Below are positions 9,029-19,842 of a stretch of DNA of 64,000 nt, in pieces. The stretch spans positions 32,202,814 to 32,266,813 of the forward strand of contig CM060314.1 in the NCBI GenBank assembly GCA_030674185.1, written 5' to 3'. Within the stretch, counting starts at the first letter, position 1, and each line of letters begins with the position of its first letter. Position numbers and translations under genes: made by a program. The stretch is from Monoplex corrugatus. Taxonomy: Eukaryota; Mollusca; Gastropoda; Littorinimorpha; Ranellidae. A model generated the notes under the pieces. The model was given only the letters and a program-made list of their open reading frames with translations, was not told where the DNA came from and searched no databases.

Positions 9029-9585
9029 AATATATACAGATAACCAGACGGACAGACAGACAGAGAGACAGACAGGCAGACAGACACACAGACACACAGT
9101 CAGAGATAGATAGAGATACCAACAGACAGATAGATGGAAATATAGATAGACAGACAGACAGACGGACAGACAGATAGATAGATAAATAGATAGACAGACA
9201 GACGGACAGATAGATAGATAGATAGATAGATATATAGAGAGATGGATAGAGAGAGAGATAGATAGATAGATACATACATACATGTATACATGCATACATA
9301 CATACATACATACATACATAGACAGATAGATACATAGATACATACATACATACATACGTACATATATATATACGTACATACAGACATACATAGATAAATA
9401 CCTACACAGATAGACTGATGAATAGATAGTAGACAGAAAGAAAGATAATACCTAACTAGCTAGCTAGATAGATAGGCAGACAGACAGACAGATAGATAGA
9501 TAGACATATGGATAGATAGATAGATAAATAGATAGATAGATAGATAGATAAATAGATACATGTAGATAGGTAGATAGATAGATAA

Positions 9586-9638
<53 letters not shown>

Positions 9639-9650
9639 TACAAATGTAAC
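9029..9650. repeat. GACA/GATA/CATA microsatellite block
   Basis: Successive GACA, GATA and CATA tetranucleotide tracts. Frames through it encode only Ser/Tyr/Ile/Leu or Cys/Met/Tyr/Val repeats. It begins directly after the 3' module of the RLE element, and the same GATA motif lies just before the 5' module (about 5035-5061). The element and its flanks therefore sit in one simple-repeat tract. Confidence 0.92.
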
Positions 9651-10110
9651 CTGTGAGAACAATAACGTATTGTGCTCATCTTTTGGTCTGTCACGAAGTG
9701 AGAGTGTTACGCTTGGTTCCATGCTGCGGTAAGATATCTGTTAACATAGAGAACAATGAGGCAAGGTGTTCATCCCTCGTCAGGATGATGTTAAGTCGTT
9801 AACTGACTGATACCTGTTTTACGGCGGTAAAGGCATCAACAGAACACAACAGTGTTTGGCCATTTTCCATATCTTCCATTGCTAAAATCTGCATGAAAAA
9901 GCTAAAGTAGAAGAATTTAAAAACAATGAACAACAATAATGATAACACAATTGAGGTATTTGGAAAAAGAAATAAATAAAAGAAAACAAACCAAAATAAA
10001 ACAAAAACACGCTCACAATATTTTTTTCATTTAAGACGAAAAAACTGATAACGTATCTCTTCGTATATCTTCTCTGTTCTGTTGTTTTTTTCCCTCACTA
10101 ATAGTGTGCG
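9651..10110. other. No gene seen
   Basis: AT-rich unique sequence. I see no coding segment, repeat or RNA motif in it. Confidence 0.5.
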
Positions 10111-10111
10111 C

Positions 10112-10113
10112 GC

Positions 10114-10144
<31 letters not shown>

Positions 10145-10235
10145 ATGTGTGTGTGTATGTGTGCATGAGCCTGTGTGCGTGTGTATGTATGTATGTGTGT
10201 GTGCTTTTGTGTGTGTGTATGAGTGTGTTTGGGTG
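10112..10235. repeat. (GT)n/(TATG)n microsatellite
   Basis: GT dinucleotides with TATG interruptions. The following 10236-10620 contains a loose 'tatgtactgt' repetition from about 10500 and no gene. Confidence 0.85.
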
Positions 10236-10621
10236 TACGAGCAACCACTTTGTTTTTGAGATAAATATGCACATGTCCATACAATCTTTAGCCATATTTA
10301 CAAGAGATGGAGATGGTTTTGCCAGGAGATCAGTGGCACTGAACGTATAAATTTCATGAGCTCTACAAGGTCCATGTCTTACGTACATTGTCTGGCATAA
10401 CATCTGACAATGCTGGCGTGCGCCGATATCTACAGAACATTTGTAGTCTTCCTACTCTTTCCGTGTACTGTAATGTGCTATGGTATTTTTTTTTACCTGT
10501 AGTGTGCTCTCGATATGTACTGTGTTCGCTATATGACTTGTGCTGTCTACATGTGATGTATCCTGCATATGTACTGTCCTCTATACATGTACTGTATTCT
10601 TTGTATGTATTGTGATGTACG

Positions 10622-11055
10622 AAGATATTTCTTCAGTGTTATATAGAACCAATACTGTTGTACGGATGTGAAGCCCGGACAATCTGCAAGCAAAGTCAGA
10701 ATAAGATTGAGTCAGCTGATATGTGGTTTCTAAGAAAAATGTTGAGTTCCATGAACAGCAAAGAAAACAAACGAGACAGTCTTAAAGAAAGCAATCACAA
10801 CTAGAACATTGATGAAGAAGATTAGGAGAAGACAAGCAACATTGATATGACGTTTTATGAGGCAAGAGAAATTGGAACACCTAGTCACAACAGGAAATCT
10901 AGGAGGAAAAAGAGCACAAAGTAGGCCTGTGGAGAAAATATTAGACAATTTTGCAGAGTGGATGAGGACAGAAAGGGTGGGAAATATATTTGCAGATAGA
11001 TTCATATGGAGGGCCATGATCTCCAACGCCATGCGACAGGGCACATGATGATAAT
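10622..11055 (+). mobile_element. LINE family A, 3' fragment (decayed)
   Basis: Decayed 3' end of an APE-type LINE. In several frames one reads 'LLYGCEARTICKQSQNKIES', 'MWFLRKM', 'KKIRRRQATLI', then 'MRQEKLEHLVTTGNLGGKR', 'DNFAEWMRTERVG' and the terminal 'RAMISNAMRQGT', then TGA and a short TGA/TAA-rich tail. It matches 13278-13985 and 60455-61140. 5'-truncated, with frameshifts, so inactive. Confidence 0.8.
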
Positions 11056-11133
11056 GACGACCGTGATGTGCTCTATGTATATATACTGTACTATTTATAT
11101 TTGCTGTGCCTCTTATTGCACATTTTATGTGGT

Positions 11134-11183
<50 letters not shown>
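11134..11183. repeat. (TA)n microsatellite
   Basis: About 25 uninterrupted TA dinucleotides between the LINE A fragment and the second RLE-element copy. Confidence 0.95.
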
Positions 11184-11184
<1 letters not shown>

Positions 11185-11249
11185 CTTGACGAAAAACTAA
11201 CAAAACCTGTTGTCATCATACACTGGTAAACTGCTAAAAATGCAGACTT

Positions 11250-12979
11250 GCTGTCAGAATGCCTTATCTGCTGCATAAGAAACTCTGCAGTGTCCTAGAG
11301 TGGCTGTGCAAAGTGATGAGGTCAGAACGAAGGTACCTGGAGATCAGCAACCAGTTAATGGTAGCTGATGGAATATACGTTCTAAAATAACAGCAGTCAA
11401 GTCGCATCAACCCGCTCAGCCAATATCATGTTTGAACGCCGATGGGAAAACCTACTCCTCTGTCATGGCGGCAAAGCTACGTTCCAGGCGATAAATGTGT
11501 ACCTAGATGTGTACCTGGATGTGATCCTAGATGTGTACCTAGATGTGTCAGTCCAGAAAGGAGGCATCCCAAGGGTGTTTGGTTATATAAAGCATGCCAC
11601 GATAATTTGAGAAGCAATCCCATGAGCTAAAAGAGACAAGAGGGACCTCGATGTGGTGTGGCTTCGCGTGGAAGATGCAAATGGATCAATCCCTCATAAG
11701 ATGACTCAACTAGACTATCATATCACAGAAAATATCCTAGAAATGATGAAAAAAATATGTTTATGTCTATTCAATATGTTTTTTTTACAAATGAATACAT
11801 GGCAGACTGGATCAGTTTGGAAGTGGGCATAGGAATGGTCTGTTGAATTTCTACGATATTGTACGTATTCGCAGTGGAGACCATCTTGAAGGCCGCAAGG
11901 AGCAGTTCAGATCCAGCTGGCCAAGGAAATGGATACCAAATGCCCCTCTAAAACCATCAAGGAAATGGATACCAAATGCCCCTCTAAAACCATCAAGGAA
12001 ATGGATACCAAATGCCCCCTCTAAAACCATCAAGGAAATGGATACCAAATGCCCCTCTAAAACCATCAAGGAAATGGATACCAAATGCCCCCTCTAAAAC
12101 CATCAAGGAAATGGATACCAAATGCCCCTCTAAAACCATCAAGGATGAAACAACTGTGCTTAACACAAAAAGGAAGAACATAAAGAACATTTTGAAACAA
12201 TGAGAGGATCTAGCATAAGTTTCAAACCAAAGAAATGGTGGGGTCTTTCGCCGCGGAAAGGTAAAGTCGCCAAAAGAATAGCATTTACTGTAGCTAACAA
12301 CACCATTTCATCAGTGACAGAAGAACCAGTCGAGGACTTTGGAAGCTGGTATGTTGACTCCAAGAATTATAATAAAAAAAGGGGTGTGGGAAACCAAGCA
12401 CCTTACAGAAGGAGGCCTTCAAGTACTAGACTAGTGTGTTCTTCTTAGCAAAGCATGGTGACTACAGTGCATGCTGATTCCAAAGCTCCTCTGGCGTCTA
12501 CTGACATACAACATCGATACTGGCAAAGTGGAATCAATGAAAGCCAAAATTAACAAATATACAAGGAAACGTCTTGGTTTCCCACCAGGTCTCACTGACG
12601 TCGCGTTCTATTGTCGCCAGGGAGAGTAGATTTAGTCCTAAAAATCATCATGGAAGAGTACAAGGTGGAAAAAGTAGGGTTTCTAAGCATGCCCAAGGGA
12701 TCTGGAGATAAGGCTGTGAGGTCAGTCCAGCCCAGTGTGAGGGGTGGGAACAAATGGAATGTCCAGGAGGCTGAGGGCGCAGCTAAGGAACGACTCGCGG
12801 TCAGAGAAATGATAAGTCCCAGAAAAACCAAACAGAAGGGACTGGAATCAAAAAAAATGGAATGGCGGTCAAACACCAAGGGAAAAGTAAAAAGAGGCAT
12901 AGTAATACACGAGACGAAGAAAGAAGACAATGCCCAAAGAATCCAGATGGCACTTCAACAAGCCCAGCCGGGGCAATGA
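11250..12979 (+). pseudogene. Decayed copy of the RLE retrotransposon reverse transcriptase
   Basis: Corresponds to about 6380-7910 of the element at 5-9 kb, truncated at both ends and riddled with stops and frameshifts. Recognisable pieces are 'LDVSVQKGGIP' and 'KHATII', 'DLDVVWL' (motif A region, its downstream part altered to 'RVEDANGS'), 'DETTVL' in place of MDDTTVL, 'MLIPKLLWRLL', and 'KINKYTRKRLGFPPGLTDVAFYCRQ'. The catalytic aspartate pair is altered and is preceded by a tandem expansion (11925-12143). Divergence from the intact copy is far higher than between that copy's own flanking repeats, so this is a much older insertion. No endonuclease part remains. Confidence 0.85.
11925..12143 (+). 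repeat. 36/37-bp tandem repeat inside the RLE pseudogene
   Basis: Six units starting 'ggaaatggataccaaatg' at 11925, 11961, 11997, 12034, 12070 and 12107, each 36 or 37 bp. The unit is derived from the sequence encoding 'GYQMPPLKA' just before the catalytic FMDD box of the intact copy (about 7027-7056), so it arose by local duplication after or during decay. The 37-bp units carry one extra C. Confidence 0.93.
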
Positions 12980-13277
12980 CGATGTATCCTTCGTTCTTGC
13001 TGTTGACGACTCAGAAGACAGAGCAATGCTTCTACGTCTTTACTGGAATATACTGTCTGATTCTCAACTGACACTTACATACATGTTACAATGAACAGCA
13101 GTCAGTTCACATTTACGCGATCAGTTCACATTTACACGAATGTAATGCCATGCTGCCATATACACGAATATCATCCCTGCTGCTTTCAGCAGGCTGACTA
13201 CAGTGGACGCACGTCACATCCCCTTTCTTTATGAAAGCGAAATCAATGAAACATTTTCTTTATACCTGTAATTTTAT

Positions 13278-13985
13278 CAAAGGTAAGGAGTTAGAACTAA
13301 ACAGCAAGAAGACTGAAGTCATGTGATCAGTAAAAAACATGAAATCCCATCATGCAAATAACAGCAAACGGCACAACCTTGAGACAGTTGATAAGTTTAA
13401 ATATCTGGGAACGATCATGTCACCAGACAGCAGATGCACATCAGAAATAGCCAGCAGAATCGGCCAAGCCAAAACAGCATTCAAGAAGATGAAAAGCATT
13501 CTTACCAACAAATGCCTATCAATTGACATCAGGAGGAGAGTTCTTGAATGTTGTATAGAATCGATAATGTTATACGGTTGTGAGGTGTGGACAATCAACA
13601 AGCAAAGCCAGAACAAGTTTGAGGCAGCCGAGATGTCGTTACTAAGAAAAATGCTGAAAGTTCCATGGACAGCAAAGAAAACAAACGAGACAGTCTTGAT
13701 GGAGGCAGACACAAGAAGATCATTCATAAGGAAGATTAGGAAAAGACAGGCAACATTATAGGCCATTTTATGAGGAAAGGGGAACTTGAGCATCTGGCCA
13801 CAACAGGAAAACTGGAGGGATAAAGAGCAACAGGCAGACCCAGGGAAAAAAATATTGGACGGACTTGCAGAATGGCTGAAGACAGAGTGGAAGATATGCT
13901 TGCGGCAACAAGGGATAGAATTAGATGGAAGTCCATTATCGTCAACACCATGTGGCAAGGTAGTTGATGATGATGATTTAATTTT
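13278..13985 (+). mobile_element. LINE family A, 3' fragment with the longest surviving frame
   Basis: The frame 13339-13761 preserves the C-terminal part of the LINE protein: 'LETVDKFKYLGTIMSPD', 'SRIGQAKTAFKKMKSIL', 'IRRRVLECCIESIMLYGCEV', 'LRKMLKVPWTAKKTNETVLM', 'RKIRKRQATL'. A frameshift follows, then 'GHFMRKGELEHLATTGKLEG' and 'KILDGLAEWLKTE' in other frames, and a TGATGATGA tail at about 13967-13979. The 5' end is truncated near 13278, where 'ELELNSKKTEVM' is still readable. The 298 bases before it (12980-13277) hold nothing else. Confidence 0.85.
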
Positions 13986-14143
13986 ATCTTTCAGCCATAC
14001 GAAATAAATGTCCTTTTCTCTATTTCTATCGCAACAGTTATTCAACAATAATTCACTATTTTCCCCCAAAGGACCCATTTATTCAATAACATCATTTTAT
14101 CCATGATCATTATACTGTCCCTCATCATCATCATGTCCATGTT

Positions 14144-15475
14144 TCACTCATTTTTCAGAAAATCTGATTTCTTGCTCTGTCTACCAGACCTTGTTCTGTA
14201 GGGAGAACTAACTAACTCGGGTTTTCCTGTCCTTGCTTGTTTTGTGACTAAATCAGGTTCCATGTCGCTGGTTGTCTCAGACTGATTGGTGTTGTCTGTT
14301 TCTGACGGCTGTTGCACATTTTGTACAGGCTGCTTAACTGACGTTTCTTCCTGCGTCTGTTTTGATGGAATGATTGCTTCCTGTTGCTTCTCAAGTTTGT
14401 TGTGTTGCTGCTGGCTTCCAGAGTTCTTCATTAACTGGATCAGTCCATCAGGGTTGACCGTTTTCTGAAGCTCTGTGTCTGGTGTGTCTCACAGCTGTCG
14501 GCGATTCCGTCGGTATTGACGTCCATCCTCTGAGCGAACGTTGTATGACCGGATGTTCACCGGCTGGTGTACTTTGGCGCTGACCCACCTTTTGGATCCT
14601 GGACGTTGGAATTTCACATTCTGTCCAGGAATCAGGTCTGTCAGCTCTACTGTGCTTCTGTTGTAGTTGTGCGTTTACTTCAGTTTCCTTTTCTCAAGCT
14701 CTTTCTTGACTGATACAACTGTAGGTTTGAGAAATGTCTTTGAAGTCGGCACTTGTGTTCTTGCTCTTCTGCCGAACAATCTCTGAGCAGGCGAACTGTT
14801 GACAGTCTCTGTAGGGACGTTTCTCAGCTCGAGTTGAGTAAGGAAGGGATCTTGATGGTTGTATTCTGTTTTCTTCATGCACATCTTCGCAGCCTTCACC
14901 ACGCTCTCTGCTTTCCCATTGGACTGAGGGTAATGTGGCAAGCTTGTTAGGTGTTCGAATGCGTATGTTTCGCTGAACTTTCCGAATTAGGTTGACGTAA
15001 ATTGAATTCCACAGTCTGTTGTCAAGCGTTCTGGTATTCCGTGTTTTGCCAAGTGTCTCTTCAGACAGGTGATGACCTCTTTGGGTTCTCTCGTTTGTAG
15101 GCGATCGATCTCAAAGAAATCCGAGCAGTGTTCAACCGTGACAGGTATTAGTTGCCGTTGTGTTCGAAGATGTCGCAGGCGATGTGTTGCCATGGCAAGT
15201 CAGGGATCTCAGTGCTGATGAGTGGTTCTTTCTGCTGACCACGTTGGAACGTATTGCAGGCGCTGCATGTCTTGACAAAGTCTTCGATGTCCAGGTTCAT
15301 CTGGGCCAGTAGACTACTTCACGTGCTCTTCTTATGCAGCTCTGAATTCCTGAGTTGCTTGCATGGAGTTTCTCTAGGATGTTCGCTCTTTCTTTTTCTG
15401 CCGGTATTGTTGCGATGTTCTCTTCACTGATCGTCATCAATTGCATGTGTTGTACGTGCTGCATGTTTTATTTCT
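14144..15475 (-). pseudogene. Gypsy-type integrase remnant
   Basis: Minus-strand remains of an LTR-retrotransposon integrase, read across several frameshifts. There is an HHCC zinc-binding region ('HASNSGIQSCIRRAREVVYWP', then 'DFVKTCSACNTF'). The catalytic core has 'ACDIF' (first Asp), 'HCSDFFEIDRLQ', 'RLTTDCGIQFTS' (second Asp; the usual Asn after it is Cys) and 'HYPQSNGKAESVVKAAK' (Glu). A C-terminal chromo/SH3-like stretch ('VELTDLIPGQNVKFQ') follows, then a Gln/Thr/Ser-rich tail ending in 'PYRTRSGRQSKK'. No LTR is visible. It may be the same family as the gag/RT piece at 26.8-28.4 kb, but they do not overlap, so this cannot be shown here. Confidence 0.8.
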
Positions 15476-15900
15476 CTGGGCCACTGAACACTCACATGGC
15501 TTAAAGGATTTTCAATACGCGTATTTGATATTCTGTTCATCTGTACACATGAAGGGCGTACACGCACGGGGGGTTCTGCACATATGTTGACATGGGAAGT
15601 GGAAATTCTCCGTGTTTAAACCACCAGGCAATGCCCTAGCAGCCTGTACACACAGTTTCTGACTGAAAGACCAGTCTTCCTACTCGCCACTGATCCGTAA
15701 ATCCCCATGGTGATGTAAGCTGACAGGTTGACGCTCCTTCATGCCTCCATCATGTCTTTATCGGAAATGTTGTGTGTAGAGAAAGGATAAATGTTTGTCT
15801 CAGAAAAAAACATCTTGGGTGCTGTTCCAGTCATAAATGAGATTGAAGTAAACACATGTCTTGCACAATTCTTGTATAATTGATACATGTATTCCTTCAG
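15476..15900. other. No gene seen
   Basis: Unique sequence between the Gypsy remnant and the exon-like segment. Its last bases form a polypyrimidine tract and AG that look like a splice acceptor for the segment at 15901. Confidence 0.4.
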
Positions 15901-16032
15901 AATGAGGTCATTGGTGGTGTCTCAATGCCGAACGTGGTGAACACATGCCCTGTATGCATAGTTGGTGTATCTCGGAAGTTCAGCAACGATAACTTCGAGC
16001 CGATTGTCAACTACCTTGGGCAGTGTTTTGCA
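15901..16032 (+). CDS. Isolated internal-exon-like segment, unknown protein
   Basis: A 132-bp open segment (44 codons, phase 0 at both ends) preceded by 'tgtattccttcag' and followed by 'gtgagtcc', both near-consensus splice signals. It would encode a non-repetitive peptide containing 'VSMPNVVNTCPVCIVGV' and 'NFEPIVNYLGQCFA', with three Cys. I recognise no family. No neighbouring exons were found: the flanks are Gypsy debris and minisatellite. It could be an exon of a gene with long repeat-filled introns, an exon of an upstream part of another gene, or a pseudo-exon. Confidence 0.35.
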
Positions 16033-16389
16033 GTGAGTCCTTCAGCTTCTGAAATATTTGATTATGGACAAAATGTACGTGTGTTGAGGGTGGTGGTGGT
16101 GATAGTGGTTGTGAAGTTGTTTATGGTCTTTTGAATTTTTGGCAGTATTTTTGGTAGCCATGAAGTGTAGCTTGTGTGATTCTTTGTCATCTGTACTTAT
16201 GTCTATGAGTTACTTTAATCTGTGGGGTCATTTCGCTGTCAGATAGCTTCTGTAGAGTGACTAGATATGATGAAAATGGTGCTTTACTCACCTCATATGG
16301 TAAGAGCACAATGAACACCGACAGGACACTAGAGTCTATTGAAAATTTATATGTAGTTATTGCCAACATGAAGAATCACTGTGCATTCT

Positions 16390-19245
16390 GTTTTGTGAGG
16401 TGGGTAGGTGGGGGGTAGTTGCTGACATCCTGAAGAACCACTATTCTCTGCGTGTCTGTGGAGTAGTCTTTGACATCCTGAAGAATCACGATTCCCTGCG
16501 TGTCCGTGGGGTAGTCCCGACATCTTGAAAAACCAGTCTTCCCTGTGTGTCTCTGGGTAGTCACTGATATCCCAAAGAACCATGTTCCTTCTGTGTCTGT
16601 GTGGTAGTCATCGACATCTCAAAGAAGCACTGTTCGTTCTGTATGTAGTCATTCACATCCTAAAGAACCACTGCTAGCTCTGTGTCTGTGTGTAGTCATC
16701 GACATCCTCAAGAACCACTGTTAGCTCTAAGTCTGTGTGGCAGTTATTGACATCCTCAAGAACACTGTTCCGTCTGTATCTGTGTGACAGTTACTGACAT
16801 CCTGAGGAACACTGTTCCCTGTTTATCTGTGTGGTAGTCATTGATATGGACAGATAGAAGAACTAATGAAAGGGTCCTGGACGAACTTGATACACCCAGA
16901 AAACTATAGCAGACATCAACAAGAAAAGACTAAAATACATTGGCCACATGTAACGCAACAAGAACACAGACCTCATGGCAACCATCTTTCAAGGAAAAAC
17001 AGTGGCAAGAAAGAAGAAAGGTGGACCTCCAATCTCATACATCGAGAACATAACCAACGTCAGTGGCCTAAATATTCAAGAAATTGTCCACAAAAGTCAA
17101 GGCAGAGCGGCCTGGAGGAGATGGTGGCATCCAGATGTGCAGCGGCCAACACCCGAATCCGGTGACGCCGATAGGTGAGATAGGTGAGTCATTGATATCC
17201 TGAAGAACCACTGTTCTTTGTTTATCTGTGTGATAGTTATTGATATCCTGAAGAACCATTGTTTTTATGTCTGTATGGTAGTCATTTGCATCCTGAAGAA
17301 CACTGTTATGTCTGTGGGGTAGTCATTGACAACCTGAAGAACCACTGTTTTTATGTCTGTGTAGTAGTCGTTGACATCCTGAAGAACCACTGTTTTTGTC
17401 TGTGGGGTAGTCACTGACCACCTGAAGAACCACTGTTTTTGTCTGTGGTGTAGTCATTGACATCCTGAAGAACCACTGTTTTTTGTCTGTGTGGTAGTCA
17501 TTGACTACCCGAAGAACCACTGTTTTTGTCTGTGGGGTAGTCGTTGACATCCTGAAGAACCACAGTTTCTTCTGTGACTGTGAGGTTGTCATTGACATCC
17601 TGAAGAACCACTGTTTTTATGTCTGTGGGTAGTCATTGACATCCTGAAGAACATTGTTTTTATGTCTGTGGGTAGTCACTGACATCCTAAAGAGCCATTG
17701 TTTCTTCTGTGACTGTGAGGTAGTGATCGGCGTCCTGATATCCCGAAGTACCGCTGATCCCTGTTTATCTGTGTGGTAATTATTGGCATCCCGAACAACC
17801 ACTGTTCCTTCTGTGTCTGTGTGGAAGTTTTTGATATTCTGAGAAATCACTGTTCCCTCTGTGTCTGTGTGATAGTTATTGATATCCTGAGAAATCACTG
17901 TTCCCTCTGTGTCTGTGTGGTAGTTTTTGATATCCTGAGAAATCACTGTTCCCTCTGTGTCTGTGTGGTAGTTATTGATATCCTGAGAAATCACTGTTCC
18001 CTCTGTGTCTGTGTGGTAGTTATTGAAATCCTGAGAAATCACTGTTCCCTCTGTGTCTGTGTGGTAGTTATTGGTATCCTGAGAAATCACTGTTCCCTCT
18101 GTGTCTGTGTGGTAGTTATTGATATCCTGAGAAATCACTGTTCCCTCTGTGTCTGTGTGGTAGTTTTTGATATCCTGAGAAATCACTGTTCCCTCTGTGT
18201 CTGTGTGGTAGTTATTGATATCCTGAGAAATCACTGTTCCCTCTGTGTCTGTGTGGTAGTTATTGAAATCCTGAGAAATCACTGTTCCCTCTGTGTCTGT
18301 GTGGTAGTTATTGGTATCCTGAGAAATCACTGTTCCCTCTGTGTCTGTGTGGTAGTTATTGGTATCCTGAGAAATCACTGTTCCCTCTGTGTCTGTGTGG
18401 TAGTTATTGGTATCCTGAGAAATCACTGTTCCCTCTGTGTCTGTGTGGTAGTTATTGATATCCTGAGAAATCACTGTTCCCTCTGTGTCTGTGTGGTAGT
18501 TATTGGTATCCTGAGAAATCACTGTTTCCTCTGTGTCTGTGTGGTAGTTATTGGTATCCTGAGAAATCACTGTTCCCTCTGTGTCTGTGTGGTAATTATT
18601 GGTTTCCTGAACAACCACTGTTCCTTCTGTGTCTGTGTGGTAGTTATTGGTATCCTGAATAACCACTGTTCCTTCTGTGTCTGTGTGGTAGTTATTGATA
18701 TCCTGAAGAACCACTTTTTTATGTCTGTATGGTGGTCATTGATATCCTGAAGAACCCTTGCTTTTATGACTGTTAGGTAGTTATTGATATCCTGAAGAAC
18801 CACTGGGTGTTTCATGTCTGTGGGGTAGTCATTAGGATTCTGAAGCTTCACTGGTCTTCCTGTGACTGTAAGGTAATCATTGACAGCCTGAACAACCACC
18901 GCTCCGTGTCTGTTGAGTAGCCGTTGACATTCTGAAGAACCACTGTTCTTCCTGTGTCTGTGGGGTAGTTGTTGGTATCCTGAAGAACCACTGTTTTTAT
19001 GTCTTTGGGGCAGTCATTGACATCCTGAAGAACCAGTGGTCACTGTTTATTCGGAAGGTATTTGTTGATATCGTGAAGAACCGCGTTTCTTTGTGTTATT
19101 TTTTTGGTCTGTGGGGTAGTCATTGGGATCCTGAAGAGCCACTGGTCCTTCTGTGACAGTGAGGTAATGATTGACATCCTGAACAACCACCGCTCTGTGT
19201 CTGTTGGGTTGTCATTGACATCCTGAAGAACCACTCTACCCTTGT
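16390..19245. repeat. 48-bp minisatellite, well ordered at 17.77-18.72 kb
   Basis: The unit is 48 bp ('cctgagaaatcactgttccc', 'tctgtgtctgtgtggtag', 'ttattgatat'). From 17841 to 18600 the units are near-identical. Outside this core they are diverged and of irregular length. As 48 is a multiple of 3, both strands stay open over long distances (a 325-codon frame on plus, 365 on minus, each a 16-residue repeat). I do not regard these as genes: there are no flanking unique coding sequences and the repeat degrades gradually at both ends. Confidence 0.9.
16848..17187 (+). mobile_element. LINE 3'-end insertion in the 48-bp minisatellite
   Basis: Unique sequence interrupting the array. It encodes, with a stop, the LINE C-terminus 'KRLKYIGHM', 'NKNTDLMATIFQGKTVARKK', 'PPISYIENITNVSGLNIQEI', 'SQGRAAWRRWW', 'ADR' and stop, then a GATAGGTGA-type tail. 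It is bracketed by an 11-bp direct repeat 'gtcattgatat' (16837-16847 and 17188-17198) taken from the minisatellite unit, as expected for a target-site duplication. Only about 340 bp of the element entered. Confidence 0.8.
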
Positions 19246-19255
19246 GTATGTATGT

Positions 19256-19289
<34 letters not shown>

Positions 19290-19385
19290 GTGCGTGCGTT
19301 TGTGTATGTTTGTGTGTGTTTGTGTGTGTTAATGTTAGTGTGTGGGTTAGCGTGTGTGTATGTGTGCTAGTATGTGTGTGTGATG
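19245..19385. repeat. (GT)n microsatellite
   Basis: GT dinucleotides with TTTG and TTAG breaks, forming the border between the 48-bp and 78-bp arrays. Confidence 0.9.
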
Positions 19386-19842
19386 TAGTCGTTGACATAT
19401 ACAAAATCATTCTCCACTTGTGTGAGCACTATTGATGCCAATAGTTCTAGTGTAAACTCTGTGCTATCCTTGATGTCCTGGTTCCTCTTTCATATCTGTG
19501 TGAGCACTGTTGATGCCAATAGTTCTAGTGTAAACTATTTGCCATCATTAATGTCCTGGTTCCTCTTTCATATCTATGTGAGCACTGTTGATGCCAATAG
19601 TTCTAGTGTAAACTCTGTGCTATCCTTGATGTCCTGGTTCCTCTTTCATATCTGTGTGAGCACTATTGATGCCAATAGTTCTAGTGTAAACTCTGAGCTA
19701 TCCTTGATGTCCTGGTTCCTCTTTCATATCTGTGTGAACACTGTTGATGCCAATAGTTCTAGTGTAAACTATTTGCCATCATTAATGTCCTGGTTCCTCT
19801 TTCATATCTATGTGAGCACTGTTGATGCCAATAGTTCTAGTG

